From: Telmatactis stephensoni | Lineage: Eukaryota > Cnidaria > Anthozoa > Actiniaria > Isophelliidae | Reading direction: 5' to 3' | DNA length: 64,000 bases | Assembly (NCBI GenBank): GCA_029948255.1 | Contig: JALIZF010001757.1 | Location: forward strand, 620,001 to 684,000 | In this document: positions 30,901-43,889 of the stretch, one piece after another | How the letters are laid out: every line of letters starts with the position of its first letter | How positions within the stretch are numbered: the first letter of the stretch is position 1 | Translations under genes and position numbers: made by a program | Notes under the pieces: generated by a model | What the model was told of the DNA's origin: nothing | Seen by the model: the letters and a program-made list of their open reading frames with translations, nothing else | Database searches by the model: none

Positions 30901-33644
30901 AACTCTATGGCTCACTTGGAACTGTCATGTTGACGTCATAAATGACGTACAAATTTGGCGCCAAAATTTTGAATTTTGAAATGGATTTTACTAACTATCC
31001 AAAAATGTTCTTTGGTCAAAATGATGCATTTCAGTGAAAACCCCATGTAAATCCGATAATTGGTTCAAAAGTTATTCCTTTTTAAATATTTCGAATTTCC
31101 CGCCAAATGAGCAAAAATGTATGGAATTCACCATATATGGTCAAAATTTAGGGTATTTCTAGCTCTAACAGTATAATCAGAGTCAGTTTGAAACAAAGGG
31201 AATAATGTATTAAAACAAATTTGTAGTTTTTTTGACTTTGGAACTTTTGTGTCACGTGGAGTAATACGTCATTTCCTTATAGATATTACGTCATATGTAT
31301 AAGGAAATGACGTAATACGCCACGTGACACAAAAGTTCCAAAGTCAAAAAAACTACAAATTTGTTTTAATACATTATTCACTGTTTCAAACTAACTCTGA
31401 TTATACTGTTAGAGCTAGAAATACCCTAAATTTTGACCATATATGGTGTTGTCTTGACCATATATGGTAATCTCTCTCAATTTTGAAATTCAAATTTCTT
31501 TAATCAGTCATAACTTTTGAACCATTTATCGGATTTACATGGGGTTTTCACTGGAATGCATCATTTTGACCAAAGAACAATTTTGGATAGTTAGTAAAAT
31601 CAATTTCAAAATTCTTAACTTTGGCGCCAAATTTGTACGTCATTTATGACGTCACCATGACAGTTGCAAGTGAGACATCAAGTTTGTTAAATGTGGATTT
31701 ACTCAAACTACCTTGATGACAAGTTTCGTTACAATCAGACAGTTCTACAAAAATCTGTGAACCAAGTGGGAGAAAATCGAAGCATTTTGACCATCGTGAG
31801 GTGTATTCATTAATTCATTCTTTCTCTCACTTTCTCTCACTAGCATTACTAAGCTATACTTTTCTTATCAGACTTCTCCAAGTGTGTTTAAAATTGAGCA
31901 TGCCTCTCAGGCTTTGCAATTGAAGAACCTAAGAAAGGTACATCTTTTTAAGCCCTACTTATTTTTCATAATCTGCCACCATTTTGTATCTGTACTTTTC
32001 ACTGTACATTGACACCTTTGTCGTATATATTGATATCTTACAATTTATTTTCTTTTTAGATGTCAGCTGACAACAAAAGCAATCAATCTGTAAGTACTTA
32101 ATAAACCATATTCCATCGTCATGTGAACATGTCAATTGGTGATGAATTGCATTTTGCTCCTTTTCAGACATCAAAAGACTACATAAATAATCAACCTGTA
32201 AGTGCTCAATGAAAACGTGGCATCCTCGTTTTGGACATTTCATGATGTCAAGAATGTGTCAATAAGAGGACAGACAACTCAAAACCATCTCCAATTTGAC
32301 TTTTTTTACAACAACTATTTCTTTTCAAAATAAAAGTTCAAAAAGAATTTAAAAAGGTCATTTTAGTCAAATGAAAAGCTTTCAATCAATGCATAATTTT
32401 ATATTATACTAACCCAGGTATATGATGATGACTGTCACTTTTATACAATATTTGTACTATATAGACTAAGGTGAAAGAAGATTCAGAGTGCCCCAGCCCT
32501 TCTTTTCCATCTGAAGTACATGGGACTGCATCAAACGCCCTTGTAAGTTTATATGATAAAATAACTTTCAGATATTATAACGAATACAATTTTCTGAAAG
32601 TTATTCGATCGTTAGTGTTTTTACAATGCTATGGCAATATTTTTTATGATAAGTTTTTATGAGAGTATCTAACTTACAGGGCTTCACTTATAGGGTTGTT
32701 TCTATTTTTTAGATATATGGTAAAATCAATCTACTAGAAATACCTTCTGGGGGGGGGGACATAAGGAAGTTTAGCCTGGCAGTGTTCAAAACCCTATTCA
32801 CTAGCAAAGAGATGACAAGGGGGAACATAGACCCCAATCAAAGGGCAATAAACAATGGAAAGGTGCCCCTGGGATGGAGAGAAGACGGACCTGTTAAAAA
32901 GTATGTATCATATAAACTTTATAACTACACCCCCATACAATGAAAAAATGAAAAACATGTTTGTTTTTGAGTAGATCACAAAGCAATCAAATGATTTTAT
33001 TGCTTTAGCATACAAATTTAGCTCAAAGTTAAATGTGCATGTTCCCTCATTTTTGACCAAATTGCTGTTTCCATCAGTACTTGATGAAATACATTTGTTA
33101 AAAGTGCAAATTTTGACATTTTGTTAAATTAAACTTTTAAGATTGTATGGGAGCTAAAGTTCTTTGAACATTGAAAAATTTACTTGCCCAATATAAACTC
33201 AAAATTGCATATGATTAAAAATGTGGCTGAAAGAAATCTTCATTAATAAATATCTCTTGATTTCAGTGACATCCAGACACAAAAACAAACTAAAACAATA
33301 TGATACAATTTTTTAAAAATCACACAATAAGAAACATGTATAATCAGTATTTAAAATCTAAACATAGAATGATCAATACAACAGATGCAGAGCTGGTATA
33401 CTTTTACAGGAGTACCCATCTTCTAAAGTAATCTAATATTTACATATGTTTGTAAGATTTTGCATATTTTTTTATTTTATGGAGGTGTAGTGTCACCCTT
33501 CTAGATGTAGGACTCAAAACTTTAATTTTGAAATACTAGCCACCTTTCTTCCTTTTTGTTGTTTATTTATTTATTCTTTGATTTGCAGAAGCCATCAGGG
33601 CAAAATTTGGAGAAAAAATGGCCACCAAAAATGGTCTGAGATAA
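27929..33644 (+). CDS. Microexon coiled-coil gene with BEN-like C-terminus
   Basis: Exons seen with GT-AG sites: 27929-28201, 28498-28566, 28839-28901, 29015-29077, 29805-29866, 29970-30017, 30452-30487, 31872-31937, 32060-32089, 32168-32197, 32465-32542, 32713-32900 and a last one ending at TAA 33642-33644. Most are phase 0. Exon 1 encodes an unrecognised helical domain (NYFKVALLPPVLYNTAIEII). The next exons encode Glu/Lys-rich coiled coil (LQDTEEKLTSKDHEIQTLKK). The 32713 exon (RKFSLAVFKTLFTSKEMT, WREDGPVKK) and AKFGEKMATKNGL resemble a BEN domain, a DNA/chromatin-binding fold. The 29866/29970 junction is out of phase as read, so an exon is missing or wrong. The 5' exon with the start codon was not found. 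It looks like a host-style gene. Confidence 0.55.
29113..29456. mobile_element. G-rich-ended inverted-repeat element in an intron
   Basis: The left end GGGGGAGGGGGGGAACTCC and the right end GGAGTCCCCCCTCCCCCC are inverted. Homology continues through TAAA.GGATGGGG.TGCTC. GGTACCTTTTAGGG occurs three times inside. It lies between exons 29077 and 29805. Confidence 0.7.
30775..31798. mobile_element. 1.02-kb snapback element in an intron
   Basis: Arms of about 500 bp are inverted repeats around a centre near 31285. The left end is CACGATGGTCAAAACG; the right end is CATTTTGACCATCGTG. Inner arms include GGCGCCAAA..., ACCATATATGG and CACGTGACACAAAAGTTCC. No gene inside. Flanks share only AG. It lies in the long intron between exons 30487 and 31872. 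Confidence 0.85.
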
Positions 33645-33844
33645 GGAAGAGTCTGAACCAAGTGTCTTGACACTAAAGGAGACGAGAAGAAAAAAGAAGC
33701 CAAGGGTGACAAGAAACCCTGTGATAAAAAACTCTGCAACGACAACAGCGCTGATGCAGAATAATCTGTAGTTTACAATGATTTGAACATTTAGTTCCAG
33801 TAGGCCATTTGCACGATGGCATCATTTTACTACACTACCAGAAT

Positions 33845-36300
33845 GATTTACGAATTTCCTTTCTCATTCAGATTTTTATTCCCTTTTGAGAATACTTGAA
33901 CAATTTGGCACTAATTACTTTAAAAAGGAAAGTAGGCAAAGCATTCTGGTAGTTGTAGTAATGGCATTTACAGAGACAATTGTCTTGCTGTTTTTCATGA
34001 AACACCACATCGTCCAGCATATCAAGAAAAAGATCTGCGAAATGTTTGCTTACAAAGAACTACAAATAACCATTTAAGCAAAGAAAAAGATCGATTAATT
34101 GGATGTAACGCTTGACCTAAACACCGGAAAGCACTTCCCATTCATGAAACCCTCTCTTTATATCTTGAACAAGGACTTATTTCAAAAGGGAACGAAAACA
34201 AAAGAACGGGAGTTGACTTCAAATTAAATGACTTTCAGGCTAAATGGGACAACATCCTAAAAGAAACGTTGATGAATCTTCTACTTGACTCATATTATCA
34301 ACAACTGGCCCTATTAGAGGATACAGTGACATCAAAAGATAACAAAATTGATTCATTTTTTAAATGAAAACGACAAAGCATACATGAATGAAATTCAAGA
34401 GCTATTAGAGGATAAGAAGCAAGAAATACTCCTGAGGTGAAAAAGAAAACACCAAAGAGACAACACAATTGGATCGTACAGTGAAAGTCAATAGTGCCAT
34501 TGCCCTTAAACGTCATCTTCAATTGTTTAGATCGAAGATGACACTTAAGGGCAATGGCACTATCTAAACTAAGGTAACAACCCAACAACTAGAAAGAAGA
34601 CAAAATTGAAGAATAAGCTTCTAGCAGTGTTCAAAAAGAAAAAAAACAACTGCTCAACCTAAGCGTTTTTTTAGAAAAAGGCCCAAAGCCACCACCAGAT
34701 CGGCCGCGAGAATAAACACTGACCAAAACGCCAATGTTCAAATTTATCCTCCCATCCTCTTACTGCTTCTGAAACTTCACTTCTTTGTAAAGGTCTTAGC
34801 TTTTGTCCACTCCTATAAATTGCATCTCTGCAAAAGAACTTTGTCAAGATATTAATAATTGCAACAGGAAACATATAAAGAACATTTTTCTAAATCGTCA
34901 TCTGACACTGATTCCAATAATAAAACTGACAGCACACAAAATTACGTACAATCTGTTCTGTACCAATTGAATAAAGCCAAGAAAGACAGTGTAATCCAAT
35001 CTAAAGAACCTGTTATCAATGCATTTGTTGATTTACTATGCTAAGATTTTAGATCTCTGCGAGAGAAAACGAAAACTCCAACAAGAAATAATCTAAACAA
35101 AGGAGAACACACTGTACTTGAAAACTTGAGAGGGCTATCCTCAACTCAATGATTCAGACCTACCAGAGATTCGATGCTAACCAAACAATTGAAAACAAAC
35201 TCATGAGCACCCCCCCCCCCCACACACACACACACACACCTGAAAATAAGTACACCACATCAGTCAAGCCTTATGTCTTCACAGAATATGTAGCAATGAC
35301 AATGTTTTTCGCAAAAGACTCACAGAATACTGCCTATTCTTTCAAGCATTAGGTTTCAGTAAAAAAGTAGTAAGGAAAGAGATGAATACAGCTCTCACTC
35401 ACCCAAGAACAACACTTCAAGAGATAACGAAACAGGTTACTGATAGAACTGTCTTCATCACAATATTTGATCCTTGTTTCAAAAAGAATAGACGACAGCC
35501 CATGCTCCACTCAAAAAGACGAATGAAAAAAACTATTTCAGCATCCATCACTTACAGCCTATCGGAGACCACCTAACTTACAAGACATGTTAGTAAGTGC
35601 TAAGATAAACAACACCAAACAGAAAACAATCAGACCAAAAACCAACTATATCTGCAAACCTTGTGGCAAACCAAGAAGCAGTTGGTGTTCCAGAATACAG
35701 CACAGTAACACACTTAAGAGTGAAGTAAACAGCAAACCATACCAAATCTTCCATTCACTAGACTTCCAATCTCCTTGGGTCATTTACATCATTACCTGTA
35801 CGATATGCAGGAAACAATATGTTGGGAAGAGTGAATCACCACTTGACATCCACCTCAACAATCACTGTAACCCCATCAGATGTGGTATTGAGTCCTGTGT
35901 ATTGGCCAACAGAAGAAACACTACAGCATACAACATCAGATTTTACCAGGCTACCCTTGTCCTCCATCAAGAACATACATTTTGTATTTATTGAATTCTG
36001 TCCACCTCAAACTAGAGTTTGTTATGGCTGTGGCAAAACATTAAAAACCGGGGGGGAAATTGGTGACTAACCAAATAACCTTGTTGTGTCTAATGACAAA
36101 AGGACTTACACAGATCAAAAGAAGAAAAGAGAAACGAAAAGACGGGATCATCTGTTACCATTTAGATTATGGATGTTTTATAAGGCAACAACAGGTGTAT
36201 TTTGTTCTGTCTCTAATTCAAATCCCTTTATGCATCAAAAAAATATTAACTCCCCCTACATATTTGGTATGAGGGAGTTTGGAATGATTTGTTAGCCATT
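33845..36300 (+). pseudogene. Penelope-like element relic with GIY-YIG endonuclease
   Basis: Scattered plus-strand segments fit a Penelope-like order: an N-terminal part near 34200-34370 (LNDFQAKWDNIL, LLLDSYYQQLALLEDT), a region before the endonuclease (TLQEITKQVTDRTVFI near 35410, PPNLQDMLVSAKI near 35570), zinc-binding cysteines (YICKPCGKP) and a GIY-YIG domain at about 35770-35880 (VIYIITCTICRKQYVG, LDIHLNNHCN). Many stops and frameshifts; the reverse-transcriptase core is not recognisable. The GIY-YIG nuclease nicks target DNA in this class. Confidence 0.65.
35208..35239. repeat. (C)n(CA)n microsatellite
   Basis: A poly-C run followed by ten CA units inside the Penelope-like relic. Confidence 0.95.
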
Positions 36301-38020
36301 GTCAGAGCTGAATAAATGATTTACACTTTTTGGGTGTTGTTTCAACTATATATTGCGTGGTGCCATCTGATTCGTTATTTAACATTTTATCTTAATGATT
36401 GAATCATTCCATATCTTATCTTATCTTACTGAAAAGTACAAAATTTGAAATGTATGGTCATGTCATCCTTAGCAAGAAAGTTGGGCTGTAAGTCTAAGAA
36501 AGATCATGATGTCTGGATGAAAGCAAATTTTTAGATTCTTGTTAACTAAATAGCTGTCAAAAACCTTTAGATGCTTCGAGCTCATTCAAAGTTCTACTGG
36601 TGAACCACTCATGAATCAATGCCATGAAGTTGCGATTCTTATGCTGTTAAGATTTCCATCCTGATGGCTTCCTGGCTAGCAGCAGCACGCCTCGGGTTAG
36701 AGAGCAATTTTTCCACCAATCATTAAAGTAACCAATGTGTATATTTGGGCAACAAATTGTCAGCTATATGATTTCCTTGGGGAGAAATGGGAGAACAGAA
36801 GTTGATGGAAACCAGTTTGACAGTCTTTTGATTGCAAAAATGCATGACAAATTATATTGGCCAGGGAGAAAGTATTTTGTAGATAATTGTACCACCTGAT
36901 TGGTTATAAATATACTGCTAGTCTTTTTATCATGCCAGACATATACAGTCTGCTTTATTTTGCTAAATGCTTACCAAATGATCCAATATGATCTATAGAT
37001 AATACATTATAGCTCAGACAAAATTTCAATTCTGTACTTTTTGCTTTGATTTATGGAAACAAAACTTACAAACTGCAGCAGACTGTTTCGATATCCAAGT
37101 TAAAATGATTTTGATATTGCTGTTATCACATTGGTAGATTCTAGAAGTGCCACAGTTACCTTTCCATGAAATCATTTCAGTGCAGTCATTTCAGTTTCCT
37201 AACACAACTTTTCAATACATGTATTACCATGTTTTTAATATGAAACAGATCAATGATTATAGCAGTAGTCAGTTGCTGATGAAGTTCAATACTTTAAGTG
37301 TAATGTCATACCTACAATGTATGCTCATTACCGATACCATATATAGCTCCTCCGTGCACATCGACCTGATACTACTACATACAGTAACATCTTCAATTCA
37401 TCCACTTTATCTTGTTTCTGTGAACATGGGTGCACAAAGCTTGTGCAAATTTGTGGTTGAGTATCACTTTTCATTGATTGAAAATATCATTTTGTACATT
37501 CTAAAATTGGTTCTTCAATTGCTACTAATATAAGGTCTCATAAACATTACTATCATTTCCATGATTATCCATCACTATATTTTGATCTGCTTAACATTGA
37601 GCATAATTGACAGTAAAGTGCATTCAATATAATCATGACAATTTGTACAAAATACAGATTGCACTAAATATTTATAATTTATTTATAATCCATTGTTTAT
37701 TTTGTGTAATTTTGCACTATTTACTAATTCTTGTTTCCTGGCTTAATTATTGAATACACTCGTCACCTTATTATGCAAAGGCGAGAATCTCCTAGTCTTT
37801 CTAGTAGTTAACAAAACATTGTAGATATTGTTCGCTTCTAACATGGCTCTCATGAAGAACATGACTGTAGACACCGTGTATAAATAGAGTTTACATAAGC
37901 AAAAATTAAATGGGGAACTAAATTGCAGGCCTCCAAGGAGCACATGGCTTTCTAGAGCTCCTCGTTGTTTGACCGATTCCCCACAATTTTTTCCAAATTT
38001 CCAGCGCAAATACTTTACTT
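36300..38020. other. Noncoding gap upstream of the LINE
   Basis: AT-rich. The open frame at 37147-37533 has a composition typical of chance translation. The LINE 5' region may occupy part of the right end. Confidence 0.4.
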
Positions 38021-38806
38021 ATGAGTAATACGTCAACTAGCCAAGGAGTACGAAGGACCAGGGAAGTTGTTTCGTCAACCTCCTCTGTAGAAAATTCACC
38101 AGTGGCAAAACAACCAAGAATGGCAGACACGGAGAGAACAAGAAGCCCAGAGAAACCTACACTGGAAAGCGTATACTATGTTCTAATGCAGGTTCAAGCC
38201 AATACCAAACATCTAGTGAAAGATTATGACGAAGTAAAGGAGGCTATGGATTTTCAGAGTAAAGTGGTCGAAGACCTCTCAAAGGAGAATAAAGCTTTGA
38301 AAATTGAGGTAGTTAATCTCAAGAAGTCCTTCGATGCTTCCGAAAAATCTCTAGATGCTGCCTTTACCAGGATAGCCATCCTTGAAGATAAAAACGACGA
38401 TTTGGAGATGTATACGAGGAAGTTTAATCTTGAAATTCACGGAGTTCCAGAGAAAGCCGAGGAGGATTTGGAAGAAGCTGTAATTAAAGCCGCGGAAAGT
38501 TTAAACGTGGATATAGACGAGGAGGATATTGACATAGTGCATCGTATGCCATCCAAAAAGAAAGGAATGAGACCGATAATCGTAAGATTCAAGTCTTACA
38601 AGGCTAAAGCAAAGGTTTACTCTGCAAGGAGGAAATTAAAAAGCATTTCAAGGCACGATGATGCTCTGAATGGAGCAAAAGCCATCTACTTTAATGAAAA
38701 CCTCACCACAGCTCGACGAACTCTCTTTGCTGAAGTTCATAAAAGGGCGAAAATGAACAAGTGGTATACCTCTTGGACAATAGATGGAAAGATCTACGTA
38801 TGCTGA
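38021..38806 (+). CDS. L1/Tx1-type LINE ORF1 (intact frame)
   Basis: 261 codons from ATG 38021. A Ser/Thr-rich basic N-terminus is followed by a coiled coil (about residues 60-125, ending DKNDDLEMYTRKF), an RNA-recognition-like fold (NLEIHGVPEKAEEDLEEAVI, DIDIVHRMP, PIIVRFKSYKAKAKVY) and a basic C-terminal domain (KAIYFNENLTTARRTLFAEV, WTIDGKIYVC). This is the standard layout of L1-group ORF1, an RNA chaperone that coats the element RNA. The frame is unbroken, unlike ORF2. Confidence 0.85.
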   Translation: MSNTSTSQGVRRTREVVSSTSSVENSPVAKQPRMADTERTRSPEKPTLESVYYVLMQVQANTKHLVKDYDEVKEAMDFQSKVVEDLSKENKALKIEVVNLKKSFDASEKSLDAAFTRIAILEDKNDDLEMYTRKFNLEIHGVPEKAEEDLEEAVIKAAESLNVDIDEEDIDIVHRMPSKKKGMRPIIVRFKSYKAKAKVYSARRKLKSISRHDDALNGAKAIYFNENLTTARRTLFAEVHKRAKMNKWYTSWTIDGKIYVC

Positions 38807-38908
38807 GAGAAAGGAGAGATAGCACACAGGATAAACAGTCAAGGTGACTTAGAGAATTTATATTAGGAACCGATTGACACTGATATAATCCTTTACATTT
38901 TCCACCTA

Positions 38909-39064
38909 CAGCGGGGGACAAAAGGTTTCGAACACTTCCCTGTGTAATGACCCCCTTTCCCCCTATCCAATGTTGGCTGGTTTGCCGTGGCGCTGGACTT
39001 CCAGAAGGTAACCAACATTGATTTGGGGGAGCGGGGGTGTTCGAACTATTTTTGGCCGCCGCTG
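38909..39064. mobile_element. 156-bp TA-flanked MITE between LINE ORFs
   Basis: The ends CAGCGGGGGACAAAAGGTTT and GGCCGCCGCTG are imperfect inverted repeats (both sides contain GTTCGAAC or its mirror). TA duplications lie at 38907-38908 and 39065-39066, so it is Tc1/mariner-like. The interior has a second small palindrome around CCAATGTTGG. Confidence 0.85.
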
Positions 39065-39443
39065 TATATCCCTACTTGGGCCGGTTATGTAGCTTTAATT
39101 GTTATCTATGTTGTCATGCTGAACCAAAGTATGAGCGAGTGAGATAAAAACAACAACAACAAAAAATCACTAAGATTTTTGAACTCCTTAGTATATTGTT
39201 TTTTTAATGCACTGAAAAGTAAAATCAATTTTTTTGAATCTTCAATTAGCATGGGGATTTGGACAAATTCCAACCCACAGCTTCGTATATGCAAAGTTCG
39301 TTTTTGTTTTTGTTTGGTGAATGTTTTATTGTCATTTTTCTGTACATTCTTCTTCATTTCCTATTTATCATAAGAATGGTTTCAAAGTTATCAAATTACA
39401 TTAGGTCTTTTAACACGGGAACAAAAGAGTATGATTGGTTAAA

Positions 39444-42400
39444 ATGGGGCTGAATATAGATTTAATATCACTAAATGTCGGAGGAATGCATAACTACAAA
39501 AAATGCCGAAAAACACTAAATTGGTTAGTTAAACACGGGGGAAGTAGAGGTATTTCTTTTTTACAAGAAACCCATAGTACAACGGATGTAGAAACTGAGT
39601 GGAAACAGCGTTTTAGAGGAGATGTATACCTCTCACATGGTACATCGTTTAGTAAAGGAGTCGCCATTTTAGTAGGAGAAAAACTTGATTATAAAGTACT
39701 TTCCCTTACAAATGACCAAGATGGTAGGCTATTAATGATAATCTGTGAAATCCAAGGTGAAAAGATCCTATTAATCAATTCCTATTTTCCCAATGACGAG
39801 ACTAACCAAACAATCCTTCTAAAAAATATCTTCGAAAGGATAGAAGAAATGAATATACCAGTAGAAAATTTGGGGCGGGGACTTTAATTTTATTGTAGAC
39901 TTACATCTAGAGTCGTCCGGAGGCAATCCCAGGCTAAAAGTTAAATCGATTGAGCAACTTTATTCCGTACTTAATGAGCTTGATTTATGTGATATATGGT
40001 GTATCCGTAATCCAGATAAAAAGGGTTTTACTTGGAGAGGCTTTGGACAAGGTATGTCGTCCAACCGTAATGAAAAACTTTACCTGATTCCCTGCAACCA
40101 AATGTGAAGAACGCAGATATAATACCAGCTCCAGACACAGATCATTCGGCAATAACATTAAGTTGAAAATCACTACCTGAAAACGATTACGGCCCTTCGT
40201 TTTGGAAAATTAACAATTCCCTTCTCAGAGAGGAAAAATATGTTCAAACCATTCAAGAACTAATAGCTAAAACCAAAAAAGAATTTAAGGAAAATAATAT
40301 TAGTAATCCGAATCTTCGATGGGATTTCATAAAATATGAAATTAGGAAAAAAACTATTTCCTATTCGAAATCGAAGGCTAAGGAAGCTTCGAAATAAATA
40401 CAGTGATATAGAGTCTAAAATAAAACAAATCGAAGAAATAAAAGACTGGGAATTCAATCCGACATTAACAAGCGAACATGAAAACTTAAAAAAAGAGCTA
40501 AATAAACGAAGCGACGTTATAACAGAAGGTATTATTACTCGATCTAAAGCCACCTGGTTGGAAGAGGGAGAAAAAAGCACCAAATATTTTTTGACCTAGA
40601 GAGACGTCAGAAAACGAAAACCCATGTCCGGAAACTTTTAGAAGGTGAAACAGAAATTACAAATCCCAAGGAAAAATTTTATAACGACTTGTACTCACCT
40701 AGAAACACTCTAACGGAAGATTGTTTCCAGTTTGTAGATAAAATAAACATGCCACAATTAAATGAGCAGGAGAAATTGAAATGTGAAGGATACGTCTCAA
40801 TTAAGGAATGTTTTGAGAGCCTAAACAAAATGGGTAGCAACAAAACACCTGGGAACGATGGCTTAAGTAAGGAATTTTATTTAGTCTTCTGGCAGGAATT
40901 AGGACAAATGATGATTGAAAGTTTCAATTATAGTTTTGAAACAGGTACCCGACAACCTCACATAATCAAGTTATCTTCACTTTGTTGGAAAAACCTGATA
41001 AAGATACACGCTGCATAGAAAACTGGAGACCAATCAGTCTTATCAATGTAGATCTTAAAGTTTGCAGTAAAGTACTTTGCAACAGAATAATCCATTTGAT
41101 GCCAAAATCAATACATCCAAATCAATCAGCCTTCGTTCAGAAGAAATATCAGGTAGAAATATCAACCCTCTAAGGTTTATAGGCAATTTTCTTGATTATA
41201 CAGAGGTCAAAGAACAAAATTCCAGTATTTTATTTGCAGCAGATTTTCAAAAAGCTTTTGATTCGATTGAGCATAATTTTATCTCAGCAGTTCTTAAAAA
41301 GTTCAGGTTTGGTGAAAACTTCATTAAATGGGTTAATTTAATGTTTAGAAATTCGAAAGGTTGTGTAATAAACAATGGAAATGTTTCTGATTTTTTCTAT
41401 CTTAAACGTGGAACAAAACAAGGAGATCCCATATCCCCATACCTTTTTATCTTAACGATTGAAGCAGAGCTGATTTGTGGTAACAGAGAAATACAAGGGG
41501 TCAAAATTAACAAAGATCTTATGGAGCAAATTAAGTTAGTTCTCTTTGTCGATGACGCGACCTTTTTTATAAAAGACATTGATTCGTTAAGAGTGTCTGG
41601 AGGTATTCCGGAATTTTTCATCCTTGCAACTTAATCTTGACAAATCTGAAGTAGGGTGGATTGGTATCCATTCAAATAACGCTGGGGAATTAGTAGGGTT
41701 AAAAATAAAGAAATATATAAACTTTAAAGTAGGCGGAATTAAGATACTTGGGGTTATTTTCTCGCACAACAAAGAGTATATGAAAATAAATAACCTTGAT
41801 CGAGCTTTCGAAAAGTTTAAATCAACTTTGGCTATGTGGAAAATGAGACATCTGGCACTCTATGGTAAAGCTCAAATTATAGAGTCTCTTGCTATCTCCC
41901 AGTTACTGTACGTGTATTCCAAAATTACGGTGCCCCACATATACATAAAAAAAGTTGAAGAAATTGTTAAGTTTTTGTGGAACGGTAAGAAACCAAAAAT
42001 TAAGTACGCAACTTTGATCGGTGATTACAATCAAGGCGGAATAAGATTACCCGATTTTGAAAGTATAATAGAAGCCAACCGAGTGATGTGGGCTCTGAAA
42101 ATGATTGACAATAGTACAAACAGTTACTGGAAATCAATGGCTAAAACTATTCTCTCCCCTCTTGGAGGTACGGATGTTTTAAGTGAAAATTTTGATTGCT
42201 CATATTTAGATAGGTTGAACAGTATCCCAACCTTCTACAAAGAAATTTTAAAAGCCTGGAGCAAAATAAGTAAACTCGGATAGAAAACGAAGTTGATATC
42301 TTTAGTCAATCTATTTGGCTTAATATTCATATTAAACTTGAACTAAGTTATATTAAATTGCAAAACTTTGTCAATAGAGGTATTTTACAAGTTAATGATG

Positions 42401-43681
42401 TGTGGGACAAAACTCTTGGCCCTGACTGGGATGTAATGAAATCTAAAGGATGGAGAGAAAATGAGTATCTTGTGTGGAGAGGAATCATCGATGCTTTACC
42501 AGTCTATTGGAAAACTAAGTTAAAAGGTAGTCTCGATAAAGCACCGGTAATTTCAACTAGAGATAAATGTATCGAGTTATCTGGTAAGCTCATCTCAATA
42601 TCTAAAGTCAAAACCAAGATGGTATACTCTAAAGTAGTCGAACGGAAATTCAGAAGGCCAACGTCTCAAAAAAGTATCGTAAGAAAGTTAGGCAACCCAG
42701 ACATTGAGTGGTCTGTAACTTATTCCAGGGTATATAAAATCACCAACGATAGTAAGTTACGAATTTTCCAATATAAAATTCTCAACAATTGTCTTTTTCT
42801 AAATATGAAACTGTTTCAATTTAAAAAAATAGAGTCACCAAATTGTGCATTTTGTAAATCTCAAATTGAAGCATTAGAACATTTCTTTATTGATTGTTCA
42901 TTTTCAAGAAACTATTATATTTCCATTAAAAACTGGCTGGAAAAAGGCCATATCAACCTTCCGAAATTAAAGTCCCTATGACGCATATTTTTTTTATTTT
43001 CAAACTCATTTCTTTTCTGGGAATATAGTTGAGGTCTTTTTGTCTTGCTTTTGAACACTCCATATTTTTCGAGATATAAAGGTTTCAAATTTCAAAATGC
43101 AACTTTGATGACGTCAGGGGAGTCATCATTTATTATACAAAACCAAGATGACTTGAAATACTCTTATTTTTTCATTTAGAATTTATTTCCGTTGGTAAAG
43201 CCTGTGTTTGAGTAAAAAATCTGGTTGTGGAATTGAAGACCTCTTTTAGTAAAATCCATGAGAAGCTAGTGATGATGACTCCCCTGACGTCATCACATTT
43301 GCATTTTGAAATTTGAAACTTTTATATCTCTGAAAATATAGAGTATTCCAAAATGGGATAAAAAGATCTTAACTATATTCCCAGAAAAGAAATGAGTTTG
43401 AAAATAAAAAAATATGCGTCATAGGGACTTTAAACATGGAAAATGTAATATTAGGAAGAGAAGGAAACAATTTGGAAAAGTTTCTCTTCTTGCTATATAA
43501 GTATACTCTTTATACAGCAAGAGGCCAATGCCAAATCCCCATTCTAAAACAATATCAAAAAATATTAATTCAATATGAAAATTTAGAATATATAATAGCA
43601 AAAAAAAATTCCAAGTTATTAATTCATTTACAGAAATACGAAAAAATAAGAAACATAATTGAAGAATTGAAAAGAGACTGA
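39444..43681 (+). pseudogene. L1/Tx1-type LINE ORF2, many frameshifts
   Basis: The endonuclease begins at ATG 39444 (NIDLISLNVGGMHNY, FLQETHSTTD, VLSLTND, INSYFPNDETN). A frameshift near 39875 leads to GGDFNFIVDL. Reverse-transcriptase blocks follow in shifting frames: NKTPGNDGLSKEFY near 40840, ENWRPISLINVDLKVCSKVL near 41020, FAADFQKAFDSIEHNF near 41240, GTKQGDPISPYLF near 41410 and FVDDATFF near 41550. The C-terminal zinc-like segment (CAFCKSQIEALEHFFIDCSF) is near 42850. A 459-bp element splits the end at 42971-43429; reading resumes at 43436 and stops near 43681. An A-rich tail near 43861-43887 marks the 3' end. Confidence 0.85.
42971..43429. mobile_element. TTAA-flanked 459-bp palindromic MITE
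   Basis: Ends AGTCCCTATGACGCAT and its complement, with arms of roughly 170 bp, are flanked by TTAA at 42967-42970 and 43430-43433. TTAA target duplication is the mark of piggyBac-type insertion. It interrupts ORF2 of the LINE; the reading frames on both sides agree once one TTAA and the element are discounted. Confidence 0.9.
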
Positions 43682-43889
43682 TATAATTTATTCTAAAAAA
43701 ATTAAGATTCCTTTCATGTAATTTGAATATTTTAAATAAGTTTAAAGAAGTAGGTGTAATTTTTTGTTGTTAACTGTTCCGTTTGTTATTATAAGGAATT
43801 GAAATTTAATTTTGTATATGTCTCATTTGTAATTTTGTATTTAGTTAAAAAATTTGTTTGTAAAAAAAAAAAAGAAAAAAAGAAAAAAT

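Noticed and set aside
37147..37533. 128-codon open frame
   Set aside because: Composition is typical of translated AT-rich noncoding DNA, no splice context, no recognisable motif.
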